Made by a program: the position numbers and the translations under genes
In this document: piece after piece, positions 18,067-27,015 of the stretch
Position numbering within the stretch: position 1 is the first letter of the stretch
Layout of the letters: the number at the start of each line of letters is the position of its first letter
Assembly: GCA_903935335.1 (NCBI GenBank)
Contig: CAIZRG010000017.1
Span: 62,001-126,000 of the forward strand
Reading direction: 5' to 3'
From: Oligoflexia bacterium
Lineage (GTDB): Bacteria; Bdellovibrionota; UBA1018
DNA length: 64,000 nucleotides
The notes under the pieces: generated by a model
Told to the model about the DNA's origin: nothing
What the model saw: the letters and a program-made list of their open reading frames with translations, nothing else
The model's database searches: none

Positions 18067-18840
18067 ATGAGATTCAAAGGAACTCTCATTTGTATCCACG
18101 GCTTTCTTGGACAAACCAGAGATTGGGATCCTATTCTTCCCATGGCATATCATTCTGTTCGAGTTGACCTATTTTCATCACAAGCCCAGGTCAAATTTCC
18201 TAGAATCAAAGCTCCTCAAAAAGACCTAAAAAATTTAGGCTCCTGGATGAATAAAACTCTGAAAGATCTTAAAACTCCTCGAATTTTAATAGGTTATTCT
18301 CTTGGCGGCAGACTTGCTCTGCATGCCCTACTGAGCCATCCAACGCCTTGGTCGGGTGCAGTTTTAATCTCCACACATCCTGGATTTTCAGAAAACACTG
18401 AAAAACAAAAGCGTGTCAAAGCTGACGAAGTTTGGGCTAAGCGATTTGAAGAGGATTCATGGGACTCAGTCATTCAAGATTGGAACAACCAACCGGTGTT
18501 TTTAAAAAGCAAGCCCTCCCCTTATCGGCATGGCCCTGAGTTTTCAAGAAAATCACTGGCTCATGCTCTGCGATGCTACTCCCTTGGCAAACAAAATCTA
18601 CTTGAACAGCTCCATGAGCTTTCAGTTCCCACACTTTGGATTTATGGAGACCTAGATCTGAAGTTTAAACAGATCCACAAAGAACTCTCTTTAAAAGCCC
18701 TTCCTTTAGTCAAAACTCTCAGTATCCCTAGCGCAGGTCACCGTGTTCTATTTGAACAGGCAGAAAAAGTGCAACAAGCTCTGGTTGAATACTTAGAAAG
18801 ACGTGAAGATTTGGATTCTGACCCAAAAATACTTTCTTAA
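18067..18840 (+). CDS. MenH-like alpha/beta hydrolase
   Basis: About 257 residues. The fold shows an oxyanion-loop HGFLG, the nucleophile elbow GYSLGG (Ser), the acid in YGDLDLKF (Asp) and the His in SAGHRVLF. The segment after the nucleophile (LISTHPGFSENTEKQKR) and the W...QPVF stretch resemble MenH, which makes 2-succinyl-6-hydroxycyclohexadiene carboxylate in menaquinone synthesis. No other men gene is in the window, so the substrate is inferred from similarity only. A TTG at 18049 is an alternative start. The folate operon begins ~90 bases downstream. Confidence 0.75.
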   Translation: MRFKGTLICIHGFLGQTRDWDPILPMAYHSVRVDLFSSQAQVKFPRIKAPQKDLKNLGSWMNKTLKDLKTPRILIGYSLGGRLALHALLSHPTPWSGAVLISTHPGFSENTEKQKRVKADEVWAKRFEEDSWDSVIQDWNNQPVFLKSKPSPYRHGPEFSRKSLAHALRCYSLGKQNLLEQLHELSVPTLWIYGDLDLKFKQIHKELSLKALPLVKTLSIPSAGHRVLFEQAEKVQQALVEYLERREDLDSDPKILS

Positions 18841-18933
18841 GGAAAGGTTTCAGTTGAGATTTTAAAACTTTATGCTAAAGGATATTACGATCATACAAAA
18901 ATGTTTCCGTAGCATACGAAAAGGCTATGAAAA

Positions 18934-19347
18934 GTGCTATATCCAAGAGACTCCATAGACTTCAATCTTATCTCTCCTCCTTTCAGTGCTCTTTCTCTGA
19001 ATAATTTACGACTTCAAGTCAAACTAGGCTATGGGGAAGAAGAACGAAAAAACCTTCAATTTGTTCGCTTTGATATTCGTATTCGTTTTGAAACTCTTCC
19101 ACCTGGATGTTTCAGCGATCAGCTGCAACAAACAGTTTGCTATGCAGAATTAAGTGAACACCTCACCCGCATTTGTCTCAAAGAATACCACCTCATTGAA
19201 CATCTCGGCTGGACAGCTTTTTCGCACTTAAAGTCACATTTACCAAAAACACTCAAGCTTTGGATAAAAGTTACAAAAGAAAATCCTCCTATTTCAAATC
19301 TTCAGGAAGGTGCTTCTTTTGCCTTGGGAGATTGGAACGAGTTCTAG
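18934..19347 (+). CDS. folB: Dihydroneopterin aldolase-like protein
   Basis: Converts 7,8-dihydroneopterin to 6-hydroxymethyl-dihydropterin. The family pattern is visible: LNNLRLQVKLGYGEEERKN..F at the N-terminus, TVCYAELSEHL in the middle, the IEHLGWTAFSHLK helix, and IKVTKENPP near the end. Starts on GTG, since no ATG is available in a plausible place. About 137 residues, slightly longer than usual because of the N-terminus. Its TAG stop shares one base with the GTG start of folKP (TAGTG), so the two are translationally coupled. Position directly before folKP supports the call. Confidence 0.82.
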   Translation: MLYPRDSIDFNLISPPFSALSLNNLRLQVKLGYGEEERKNLQFVRFDIRIRFETLPPGCFSDQLQQTVCYAELSEHLTRICLKEYHLIEHLGWTAFSHLKSHLPKTLKLWIKVTKENPPISNLQEGASFALGDWNEF

Positions 19348-20711
19348 TGATTATTCTGGGACTAGGCACTAATATTCCTATTCCAGGACAGAATCGTCTT
19401 TATTTTCTAAGGCGAACGATTCAACTTTTGAAATCAGTTCAATGCTCCAGATGGATTGAAGTACTTGCTATTTCACCTCTTTATGAATCCGAAGCCTTAC
19501 TTCCAAATGATGCACCTCAATCCTGGAACCATCCTTACCTCAACCTTTGTTTGCTCTGCAAGACAGAGCTTGAACCTCCGCTCCTTCTCAAAAAACTAAA
19601 GAAAATTGAAAAACAAATCGGCAGAAAAAATAGGGACCGCTGGGCCCCTCGTGAAATTGACATTGATATTTTAGCTATGGAATCCGGCACATTCGAAAGT
19701 CCTGATCTTAAGATTCCCCATCCTTCCCTTTTGAATCGACCTTTTGCACTCTTCCCAATGGCTGACTTAGTTCCTAACTGGAAGTTGACGCAGCCAGGCC
19801 CTTTTCATAAAAAAACTGCGGCCGAATTTGCCTCATTCTGGAAATACCAAACTCAAGGAAAACTCCCGTTTCATACTCACCGCTCTTTATTGAGTCTGAC
19901 AGAATTCATGGGAATCTTAAACCTAACTCCTGACTCCTTCTCTGATGGAGGTCAGTTTTTCAATCCAAAAGCTGCACTGATTCAAGCTGAAAAACTTTTA
20001 ATTGAAGGAGCCTCAATTCTAGATCTTGGAGGAGAATCAACGCGACCGGGCGCTCAAACCATTTCATGGGAAGAAGAATGGAATCGGATCAATCCAGTTA
20101 TCAATTCTTTGAATCTTTTATTTTCTCAATATTCTTTTATTCTCAGTGTCGATACTTATCACCCTGAAACTGCAGCACGGGCTATTGCTGCAGGAGCCCA
20201 TTGGATTAACGATGTCACTGGATTTAAAAATCCAGAAATGATCAAGACTGTTGTCAACTCTCAAGTCGACTTGGTACTCATGCATAGTATGAGTGTTCCT
20301 CCAGAAAAAACATCCCTCTTGCCACAAGACGTAAATCCTATCGAATTTCTCTTAGAATGGGGCAAAAATCGTATTAAGGATCTCCAACAAGCAGGAATTT
20401 CAAGAGATAGAATCATTTTTGACCCAGGAATTGGCTTTGGAAAATCAGTAGAGCAAACCTGGGATATTTTTAAGAAAATAAATCAATTCCAAAAACTAGG
20501 GGTTCGGTTGTTGATAGGACATTCCAGAAAATCATTTTTTTCAAGCATCATTACAACTGAAGCCTCCAATCGAGATCTGGAAACCGCTACACTGACTGTA
20601 GAACTCTGTAAAAAAGGGGTCAATTACTTAAGGGTTCATGATGTCCAAAGTAATCAAAGAAGCCTCAAAGTGTGGTCTCAATTAGACGGGATCATCCAGT
20701 GTCAATCTTAA
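19347..20711 (+). CDS. folKP: Bifunctional HPPK-dihydropteroate synthase
   Basis: One polypeptide of ~454 residues carries two successive folate enzymes. The FolK part (1 to ~150) shows GLGTNIPIPGQN, NLCLLCKTEL, and RDRWAPREIDIDILAM with the ATP/Mg-binding Asp pair. The FolP part (from ~185) shows MGILNLTPDSFSDGG, LDLGGESTRPGA, SVDTY, DPGIGFGKS and GHSRKSFF, all the pterin- and pyrophosphate-binding segments. The start GTG at 19347 overlaps the folB stop. An open frame reaches to 19260 but runs inside folB. Such fusions are known in eukaryotes and some bacteria. It is the expected sulfonamide target. Confidence 0.93.
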   Translation: MIILGLGTNIPIPGQNRLYFLRRTIQLLKSVQCSRWIEVLAISPLYESEALLPNDAPQSWNHPYLNLCLLCKTELEPPLLLKKLKKIEKQIGRKNRDRWAPREIDIDILAMESGTFESPDLKIPHPSLLNRPFALFPMADLVPNWKLTQPGPFHKKTAAEFASFWKYQTQGKLPFHTHRSLLSLTEFMGILNLTPDSFSDGGQFFNPKAALIQAEKLLIEGASILDLGGESTRPGAQTISWEEEWNRINPVINSLNLLFSQYSFILSVDTYHPETAARAIAAGAHWINDVTGFKNPEMIKTVVNSQVDLVLMHSMSVPPEKTSLLPQDVNPIEFLLEWGKNRIKDLQQAGISRDRIIFDPGIGFGKSVEQTWDIFKKINQFQKLGVRLLIGHSRKSFFSSIITTEASNRDLETATLTVELCKKGVNYLRVHDVQSNQRSLKVWSQLDGIIQCQS

Positions 20712-21970
20712 CTTACCCTGAAATCATAAAAAAAATTGAAGACCTAGAACTCATGCCTGAGACTCCTCCAAGCCTTGACCGAATAAAAGAAGGCTTAAAA
20801 AAAATTTTAACTTCGTCCTCTTTCCAACCTCATCAAACCATTGTCGTTGCTGGAACAAATGGCAAGGGCAGTGTTTGTGTGTTTTTAGAAGCCCTTTTCC
20901 TTTCAATGGGTGAATCCGTTGGTCTTTTCTCCTCTCCTCACCTTGAAGAAACTACAGAAAGAATTCGCATCAACGGCAAGGACATCGAAAAAAATCTTTT
21001 TTGTAAAGCCTACGAAATTGTCAACAAAAAAACAAAAGACCTGAAACTCAGTCATTTTGAGATTCTTACCCTCATTGCTGCTTGGGTTTTTTATTCTAAA
21101 GAAAGCGACCTCATCACTCAACGTTTTATTTTTGAAGTAGGTTTAGGTGGAACCTGGGATGCAACCAATGCAATCCCACATCAAAACTGTGTGATCACTT
21201 CTTTAGATTATGACCATCAAAATCTCTTAGGGCATACTTTAAAAGAAATTGCGCTCAGTAAATTTGGGATCATTGGTCCTCAGTCTATCGTTGTTCACTC
21301 CCCCTTGCCTAAAGAGGTTCAATCTGTAGCCCAAGAAGTCCAAATTTCAACAAAAAGTTACTGGCGGCAAAGTGCTCCATTCTCTCTTAAAGTCATAGAT
21401 TCAAAATCAGAACCTCAATTTATTCTACAAACTGAATGGGGGAAAACTAAACTGGGTCTTCCTGGGCTCCGATCAGCCCAAAATGCTACAACTGCTCTCA
21501 CTCTTTTTCACGAACTTGGATATCAACCAGAAAAACATATCAAAAGTCTCTCTCAGATTCGATGGCCTGGCAGAATGGAGCGTATCCTACATCCTAATTG
21601 TCTTTGCCCCCTCTATTTTTCAGGTGACCACAATCCAGGAGGAATAAAAAGCTTGCTTGAACTCCTTCCTTATTACCCAAGAAACCATCTTTACATCCTT
21701 TTAGGAATTGGAAAAGATAAAGACCAAAACGGCATTCTTGCTCCACTTTTTAAGCTTCCCGATACTTCAATTTTTTTAACAGAGACTCCCTTTCGAGGTC
21801 GATCCTTGAACCAATATGGCTCTTGGCTAGATCATGCTAGCGGAGCTTTTTTAGACCCCTTAAAAGCCCTAAAAACAATTATGGAATTGGCTAAACCATG
21901 CGACCTTATTTTAATAACTGGATCTCTTTATTTAGTTGGATTTTTAAGAAAAAATCTGAAGAAACTATGA
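20699..21970 (+). CDS. folC: Folylpolyglutamate synthase / dihydrofolate synthase
   Basis: Mur-ligase-type enzyme that adds glutamate to dihydropteroate and folates. Visible motifs are the P-loop VAGTNGKGSV, LFSSPHLEETTERI, FEVGLGGTWDATNA, SLDYDHQNLLGHTLKEIALSKFGI, and the C-terminal WPGRMERI and GDHNPGG. About 423 residues from the GTG at 20699, which overlaps the end of folKP by 13 bases. A GTG at 20672 is also possible. It completes a folB-folKP-folC unit in which each gene overlaps the next. Confidence 0.92.
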   Translation: MSILTYPEIIKKIEDLELMPETPPSLDRIKEGLKKILTSSSFQPHQTIVVAGTNGKGSVCVFLEALFLSMGESVGLFSSPHLEETTERIRINGKDIEKNLFCKAYEIVNKKTKDLKLSHFEILTLIAAWVFYSKESDLITQRFIFEVGLGGTWDATNAIPHQNCVITSLDYDHQNLLGHTLKEIALSKFGIIGPQSIVVHSPLPKEVQSVAQEVQISTKSYWRQSAPFSLKVIDSKSEPQFILQTEWGKTKLGLPGLRSAQNATTALTLFHELGYQPEKHIKSLSQIRWPGRMERILHPNCLCPLYFSGDHNPGGIKSLLELLPYYPRNHLYILLGIGKDKDQNGILAPLFKLPDTSIFLTETPFRGRSLNQYGSWLDHASGAFLDPLKALKTIMELAKPCDLILITGSLYLVGFLRKNLKKL

Positions 21971-22206
21971 TCAAGATAACAAAAAAAGTTGTTGTTCATA
22001 CACTATTTGTAGAGCCTGTTCGACAAGTCACAAGAAACATCTCCAAAATATTATATAATCACAGGATAGTTTAAAAATCCATGAAATGCTTCAATGAAAT
22101 TTTTATAGCAAGTCCTAATTCGTCACATCTTCTTGAATCAGCTTATTGATCACTTGACTGACCTCCCCCAAAAAATGAACTAAACGAAAGGAAACTTGTT
22201 TTGGAA

Positions 22207-23142
22207 TTATTTCCAAATATCATCAATGATTGTAGCCGTTTTGTCTTTTTTCCCTAAATCGGATAGCCCAAGAATCTGCTCAGTCGTGGCTAGAGTGCTG
22301 TAATGATCGTAGCATATGCTTGATGCAGATCCTGGATTTACACCCGCTCCATAAAAAACCGGGTAGATTTGATTAGGTGCATCTGTCAGGCTTTCATCAT
22401 AATTAAAAATCACGAGTGTTCCAGTCATAAATGCACTGTTTTTCAGGAAAACGTCAAATGTTTGAGACAACCAACGGTCAGCATATGCAGGCCCTGTATC
22501 GTGACCATCACTTGCAAGATTTGGAACATAAAGACTAAATTCAACCAGATCATTTTTATCTATGTCCGAGGCCAATTGTGATGCTGGCACAATATTTGAG
22601 CACTCAGCAACAGATCCAGTAACATTCTTGAAACTCAAAAAAGGAACATGCTTCCGAACATAGTTTCCGGAAACCATCCCCTGAAAGCAATCTCCAGGAT
22701 AATCTTCTGCATAGACTCTCCACCTTTTTCCAGCTCCCTTCAGAAGGTCTCCAATATGCTGACTATCGAGATTCACTTCATCGTCTCCTGTCACTCCTTG
22801 AGTATCTCCGGAAATTAAAGCAATATAATTAGGTTGTGATGGGTGAGCGACAGCTGAAAATCCAGCAAAGCTAGCGCCATTTTTAGCTAATTCTCCTAAA
22901 TAAGGCTGCGCAGCTGCAACACTAGCATCGACATTCTCCAGCATGATGATAAACACTCTTTTAATCTCCTGCCAACTCAAGGGCGCTTTGAATTCTTCAC
23001 GAGGTTTTCCTTGAGTACACTTGACTTCTAGTCTCTGACTGAAGATGGGAGTCGAGTTGTTTTCTAGTATCTTTTTGGTACAGCCATAAATGGCCCAAAG
23101 TAAAACAACAATGGGACCGATTTTTATTGGGTCTTTACACAT
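22207..23142 (-). CDS. Lipoprotein-like phosphoesterase (acid phosphatase family)
   Basis: 311 residues. A hydrophobic N-terminus ends at WAIYGC, a plausible lipobox. The mature protein has VFIIMLENVDAS, HPSQPNYIALISGD, the central WRVYAEDYPGDCF, NLASDGHDTG and FNYDES, the order of metal-binding segments in the phosphoesterase family PF04185 (acid phosphatases and phospholipase C relatives). It would act in the periplasm or at the surface on phosphomonoesters or phospholipids. The exact substrate is not visible. The gene is convergent with folC, separated by 236 bases in which I see nothing. Confidence 0.83.
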   Translation of the reverse strand: MCKDPIKIGPIVVLLWAIYGCTKKILENNSTPIFSQRLEVKCTQGKPREEFKAPLSWQEIKRVFIIMLENVDASVAAAQPYLGELAKNGASFAGFSAVAHPSQPNYIALISGDTQGVTGDDEVNLDSQHIGDLLKGAGKRWRVYAEDYPGDCFQGMVSGNYVRKHVPFLSFKNVTGSVAECSNIVPASQLASDIDKNDLVEFSLYVPNLASDGHDTGPAYADRWLSQTFDVFLKNSAFMTGTLVIFNYDESLTDAPNQIYPVFYGAGVNPGSASSICYDHYSTLATTEQILGLSDLGKKDKTATIIDDIWK

Positions 23143-23426
23143 GGTATTTAGAATAATTTTAAGTTAGATATAGTGCAATTTTTTTAGTTGATAAATCCCA
23201 TTCGAATCGAAGGAATTTGCTCCATCGAGATCCAGAAACCCTCTAGGATTGGGTCTGAAACTAACCAATACCTGCACCATTCTGTAAAAGACCAGGCCTC
23301 GATACCCTAATCTGATCGGGTTGAAACGAAAAGTGAACTCGTCAAGATAGGATTAAAGGCTCAGTATGTCTCTAGGTCACGTCAAGTGCATATCCAAAGA
23401 CAATCTCTCTAGCACCTTGAAATCAT
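23143..23426. other. Intergenic stretch without recognisable gene
   Basis: This 284-base stretch between the phosphoesterase gene and tRNA-Leu has no open frame with coding character, no repeat and no clear promoter. I see nothing assignable in it. Confidence 0.5.
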
Positions 23427-23512
23427 TGGTGCTCGCGGAGGGACTTGAACCCCCACGCCTTTTGGGCACTGGCTTCTAAGGCCAGCGTGTCTGCCAATTT
23501 CACCACGCGAGC
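23427..23512 (-). tRNA. tRNA-Leu (UAG anticodon)
   Basis: Read on the minus strand: a seven-base acceptor pair GCTCGCG/CGCGAGC, a D-arm, an anticodon stem CTGGC/GCCAG with loop CTTAGAA giving anticodon UAG, a long variable arm (TGCCCAAAAGGCG) as expected for a class II tRNA, and the T-loop GTTCAAGTC. Discriminator A and an encoded CCA follow. All class II leucine features agree. Confidence 0.95.
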
Positions 23513-23611
23513 TTTTTTAAAGTCGTAAACTATTTTCTGAAGATACACAATTTGAATCAGGAAAAATCCTTCATTTTTAACTTTTCCCCTTCACGGATGA
23601 TCTCATGCACC

Positions 23612-24508
23612 CTAAACTTTACGAAATCCCCCCGAATAAAGAATTTCTAGGATTCCAGGACAATGAGCTTCTCCACAGAGAACCAACATAGTCCGATCTA
23701 CAGTCCGCTCGAACCCAAATTTTAGAATTTGGTTTGCCATCACCTGATCACGACGGCGAACCATAGACTCAATCAAAAGATTTTCCCTAGAGGACATTCT
23801 CAACTCATTGAGGAAATACCCAGCAGCACCCAGACCTGAAAAAACTAGGAGACTCTTAGCAAAAGAATGAGCACCTAGGCACTTTGCAAAACTCAAGGTA
23901 GCAGCAAGACTCAGTCCAGTTTTATAAGCAACTTTAAAACGCCGAACTTTTTGGATCAAGGAATCCAAAAAAGTAATCACTTCTACTGGCAATGGGTCGT
24001 AAGACTCAAGAAAAAGTAAGTTTAATGAATGATTCTGTTGAATGGCCCATTCTTCTGGATTTTGAGTAGATGCATCCAAAATCGCAACACCTCTACTTTT
24101 GTCTCCACTCATTTCTTCTTGTTCTTTGAAAAATCGACTCACAGCAACAGTAATTGGACCTGGAAACGATCCAGCCCTATGTATAAAAAATGCTAAAAAC
24201 CAGTCAATAGAACTCAACTCCTTCTGCAGCTCTTCACTCAATTGAATTCCTTCAACACCAATCAGGTGAAAGCTATTCACTAAAACTTGACCACACACAT
24301 ACCTCTCTTGATTCACACTATGCGTCTCCCCGACTAAAACCAAGGCATGAATCAGTCCATCCACCTCTTTTTCAAGAATGGTAACAGGATATTTTCCAAC
24401 TCCAACTGCAAGCTGCAGTGCTTCAAACTGCTCCTGAGAAAGCTCTACAGCAACCGCTGAACTCAGACTAAAAAATATCATAACTACACTGAAAAGATTT
24501 TTTATCAT
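23612..24508 (-). CDS. TraB/GumN-like secreted or membrane protein
   Basis: 298 residues. A Sec-type signal sits at residues 1-20 (ending SSAVA). The first conserved element is LVLVGETHSVNQER. The last is MLVLCGEAHCPGILEIL, preceded by RENLLIESMVRRRDQVMANQI. This paired GE.H ... R..... GE.H.pG pattern resembles the TraB/GumN/TIKI fold, some of whose members are metal-dependent peptidases. A hydrophobic stretch at about 205-230 could be a membrane segment or buried helix. Assignment is by pattern only. It lies just downstream of tRNA-Leu on the same strand order. Confidence 0.6.
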   Translation of the reverse strand: MIKNLFSVVMIFFSLSSAVAVELSQEQFEALQLAVGVGKYPVTILEKEVDGLIHALVLVGETHSVNQERYVCGQVLVNSFHLIGVEGIQLSEELQKELSSIDWFLAFFIHRAGSFPGPITVAVSRFFKEQEEMSGDKSRGVAILDASTQNPEEWAIQQNHSLNLLFLESYDPLPVEVITFLDSLIQKVRRFKVAYKTGLSLAATLSFAKCLGAHSFAKSLLVFSGLGAAGYFLNELRMSSRENLLIESMVRRRDQVMANQILKFGFERTVDRTMLVLCGEAHCPGILEILYSGGFRKV

Positions 24509-24572
24509 AAATAAAAAAATTAATTAATTATAAAACTATAGATATTTAGATGAACCTTTCGTAGTCAGTAAT

Positions 24573-24629
24573 CAATAAAATGTTTTTTGGAGCATGAAGA
24601 TTTAGATTTCGATCCAAAACATTTTATTG
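24573..24629. repeat. Near-perfect inverted repeat downstream of the small secreted protein gene
   Basis: The left arm CAATAAAATGTTTTTTGGA and the right arm TCCAAAACATTTTATTG are complementary except for two extra T residues in the left arm, with a ~21-base spacer. It lies 24 bases beyond the stop of the gene ending at 24653. There is no U-tract after it on the minus strand, so a classical intrinsic terminator is not shown. It could stabilise mRNA 3' ends. Confidence 0.6.
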
Positions 24630-24652
24630 AGCACTCTAGAGCACAGAAGTAC

Positions 24653-25210
24653 TTAACGAGCATTACCAGCACCTCCAACAGGCCCCTTTGGAATTTGAAT
24701 AGAATCGAGTTGATTTTCAAGTTCGTGCTTTTTCTTGAGAGTTGCTTCATCTATAAATTCCTGAGCAATTTGTCTAGGTTCTTTATTCATTTCTTTTTCA
24801 GCATCTTCTTTTAGGATTAACGCTCTTTTTAAAGCACCCCCTGGATCTTTCCCAGTCGCTTGTTCTAGATTACGTAAAATATTTTCAATTTCCTGTATTT
24901 TTTTAGATTTTTTTTCCGTGCAAATCCTGCGCATTGATACAAAATGTTTAGCAAATTTATCAATTAACTCATGCTGAATGTCCTGAATTGGCCTACGATC
25001 AAATGAACTTCCTTTTAAATTTAAAATCCTTTTTTCAATTTCTCGAGCACTTGTTGTAATTCCTTTGCAAGAGCCATCTGCAATTTGATCTCGAAATTTG
25101 TCAATTACTTCTTGTACTTCTGTATTTGTGTATTTTTTTGCAGCTTGGGCAGAAGGAAATTGATTCAACATAATTCCTAAGACCCCTAAAGCAACCCATA
25201 GTTTTTTCAT
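24653..25210 (-). CDS. Small secreted helical protein of unknown function
   Basis: 185 residues from the ATG at 25210. The ribosome-binding sequence GAGGGGGGAT lies directly before it, and a longer frame to 25306 is rejected because it would bury the signal peptide. The signal spans residues 1 to ~24 (MKKLWVALGVLG... ending AQAA). The mature part is highly charged and helical (many KK, EE and IE repeats), with two Cys (in DGSCKG and RRICTE) and a Gly-rich end. I know no family for it. Confidence 0.7.
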   Translation of the reverse strand: MKKLWVALGVLGIMLNQFPSAQAAKKYTNTEVQEVIDKFRDQIADGSCKGITTSAREIEKRILNLKGSSFDRRPIQDIQHELIDKFAKHFVSMRRICTEKKSKKIQEIENILRNLEQATGKDPGGALKRALILKEDAEKEMNKEPRQIAQEFIDEATLKKKHELENQLDSIQIPKGPVGGAGNAR

Positions 25211-25229
25211 AAAATCCCCCCTCATTTTT

Positions 25230-25445
25230 TCATGAATGCGAGTGCCCAGAATTTGGACACCCATGACACCCATGTTGTGTACTCTCCCGTAGATCACCTT
25301 GCCCACCTACAGAAAAACATGAAATTAACTTTTTTTTAGCTTTTGTTTGACATTTTGGACAAATTCCGTTTTCAGCTACATTTGTCGAACTCATTTCTTC
25401 AAATTTTTGGAGACATTTTTCACAATAGTACTCATAAAGTGGCAT
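25230..25445 (-). CDS. FmdB-type zinc-ribbon protein
   Basis: 71 residues from the ATG at 25445, giving the family N-terminus MPLYEYYCEKCLQKFE. Two CxxC pairs (YCEKC and CPKC) form the predicted single zinc ribbon of the FmdB regulatory-protein family. The tail is rich in Gly, Ser and His with two further Cys (HGCHGCPN). FmdB-like proteins are common but their role is poorly known; some are tied to transcription or amidase genes. It ends 20 bases before the start of the secreted protein gene, so the two are probably co-transcribed. Confidence 0.85.
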   Translation of the reverse strand: MPLYEYYCEKCLQKFEEMSSTNVAENGICPKCQTKAKKKLISCFSVGGQGDLRESTQHGCHGCPNSGHSHS

Positions 25446-25513
25446 ATTTATCGATGGCCATAGCTTTCTCGTACCCAAATACCTCAAGACTGTTGTATAG
25501 AAAAGGTCTATGC

Positions 25514-25591
25514 GACCTCGTAGCTCAGCTGGATTAGAGCAGGTGCCTTCTAAGCATCAGGTCGGGGGTTCGAGCCCCTCCGAGGTCGCCA
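25514..25591 (+). tRNA. tRNA-Arg (UCU anticodon)
   Basis: Acceptor pair GACCTCG/CGAGGTC, T8-A9, D-arm GCTC/GAGC with AGCTGGATTA loop, anticodon stem GGTGC/GCATC with loop CTTCTAA (anticodon UCU), five-base variable loop, T-arm around GGTTCGAGCCC, discriminator G, encoded CCA. The cloverleaf is complete. Transcribed divergently from the FmdB gene. No integrase or att-like repeat is beside it. Confidence 0.96.
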
Positions 25592-25725
25592 TTCCTTTCT
25601 CATTATTAGGATGAATCCATCTGGATACCCAATTCAAGTGGTTTTTCAAGTTTCTGCCCATTTTTCATGAAAGAAGGAGTTCTCATGAATTTTAAAAAAA
25701 AATAAAAACTAAAGCCCATCCTAAA

Positions 25726-26928
25726 TTAAACTGATCTGATCAAGAATTGTTGAGAACAGGATCCCATGATACACACACCCTTTCCTCTTCCATCCTCTGA
25801 AACTGGATTCAAAAGACAATTTATTGTCCAAACCCCAATGAATAAATAAGGAATAGCTATCCATTGAACTAGATATGAAATCGTTTTTGAATACTGCCCA
25901 AAAACAACAAGTGAGACTTGAAACGCTATCAACAATCCAACATAAAAAAAGAAAGGTTTTAATACATTCAATCTTTCTTTCTGAGAAGGAATTTCAGCAA
26001 GAATCAAAGGTAAAATAAAAAAAACTGAACTATGAAACTGAGGATGCCCTACCTGAAAAAAAAGGAAAAGGACTAAAGCCATAGCAGCAATTGCTCTATT
26101 CCTGGATACTTTCCCATTCAAATACCTAAAGAGTACAAATCCAGCTCCACAAGACATTAAGGTCTTACTCAGAAAAGATAATATAGCCATGACCTGGTCG
26201 ACAGGTAAAAAAGGCATAAAATCAAAAATTCTTTTTTGAAAAAAATTAAAAATCGATAGCATGGCAGGAGGTCTGTTTGATGCAAACAGCAGAGGATAAA
26301 AAACACTCTTTCCCCAATAAAGGTAAGCTATTTCATACCCAACCACTAAAGTGATAAAGCAGCTCATCAAAAACCTTAGATTCCAGATGATCTGGTTTCT
26401 TCTCAATTCGATCCAAAAAAAAGGTATTAAAAAAATAGGAAAAAATTTCAATAGAATTGCTAAACCAATTAAAATTCCTGAAAAAATTTGCCTTGATTTT
26501 TGAATTTCAACTGCAGCAAAAAAGACAAGAAATGCTACAATTGCATCATGATGACCCCAGGAAACAAATTCGATCCAAAAAAATGGATTCAAAAGAAAAA
26601 ACATCAGAACAAATGGGCGCTCATTTTTATTCCACTGAATACTTAATGCCGCATAAAAAGAAACAGCCAACCAAGCCCCGATAAAGATCATCTTAGGTAA
26701 CAAAACGTGCCAACTATATAGCAGTGCAAATGCATTATGAAAGGGACCATAGGCGTTCGTCGTAGGAACTCCACCTTGAATCCAAGGATCAAGTCCCATC
26801 AGGACATCACTCCATTGCCAACCATAAGCAATGTAGTCATGGCGAGCGCCTAAGAGAAAACCTACAATCAAATACAGAACAGCAAGCAGATATCCAGCTA
26901 CTTTTAATCCAGTGGAGGCAAAATGCAT
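25726..26928 (-). CDS. GT-C type membrane glycosyltransferase (GT87/DUF2029-like)
   Basis: 400 residues with about ten membrane helices. The first extracytoplasmic loop contains DYIAYGWQWSDVLMGLDPWIQGGVPTTNAYGP, and a following SWGHHDAIVAFLVFF and LLKFFPIFLIPFF match polyprenyl-linked mannosyl/glycosyltransferases of the GT-C class. It would transfer a sugar from a lipid carrier in the periplasm. The acceptor is unknown. It follows the broken GT2 gene and the DUF2304 gene on the same strand, a common trio for making and then using a lipid-linked sugar. Confidence 0.72.
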   Translation of the reverse strand: MHFASTGLKVAGYLLAVLYLIVGFLLGARHDYIAYGWQWSDVLMGLDPWIQGGVPTTNAYGPFHNAFALLYSWHVLLPKMIFIGAWLAVSFYAALSIQWNKNERPFVLMFFLLNPFFWIEFVSWGHHDAIVAFLVFFAAVEIQKSRQIFSGILIGLAILLKFFPIFLIPFFWIELRRNQIIWNLRFLMSCFITLVVGYEIAYLYWGKSVFYPLLFASNRPPAMLSIFNFFQKRIFDFMPFLPVDQVMAILSFLSKTLMSCGAGFVLFRYLNGKVSRNRAIAAMALVLFLFFQVGHPQFHSSVFFILPLILAEIPSQKERLNVLKPFFFYVGLLIAFQVSLVVFGQYSKTISYLVQWIAIPYLFIGVWTINCLLNPVSEDGRGKGVCIMGSCSQQFLIRSV

Positions 26929-27015
26929 CGGCTCAAATTAGTTGGGTCAAACAGATTTAGATAGTAAATTCATCCCGACCAACTGTAAAAAGATAAATTT
27001 GCGTGCCCTAGCTCT

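Noticed and set aside
25480-25620. Possible integration site at tRNA-Arg
   Set aside because: No integrase, no direct repeat of the tRNA 3' end and no composition change next to it.
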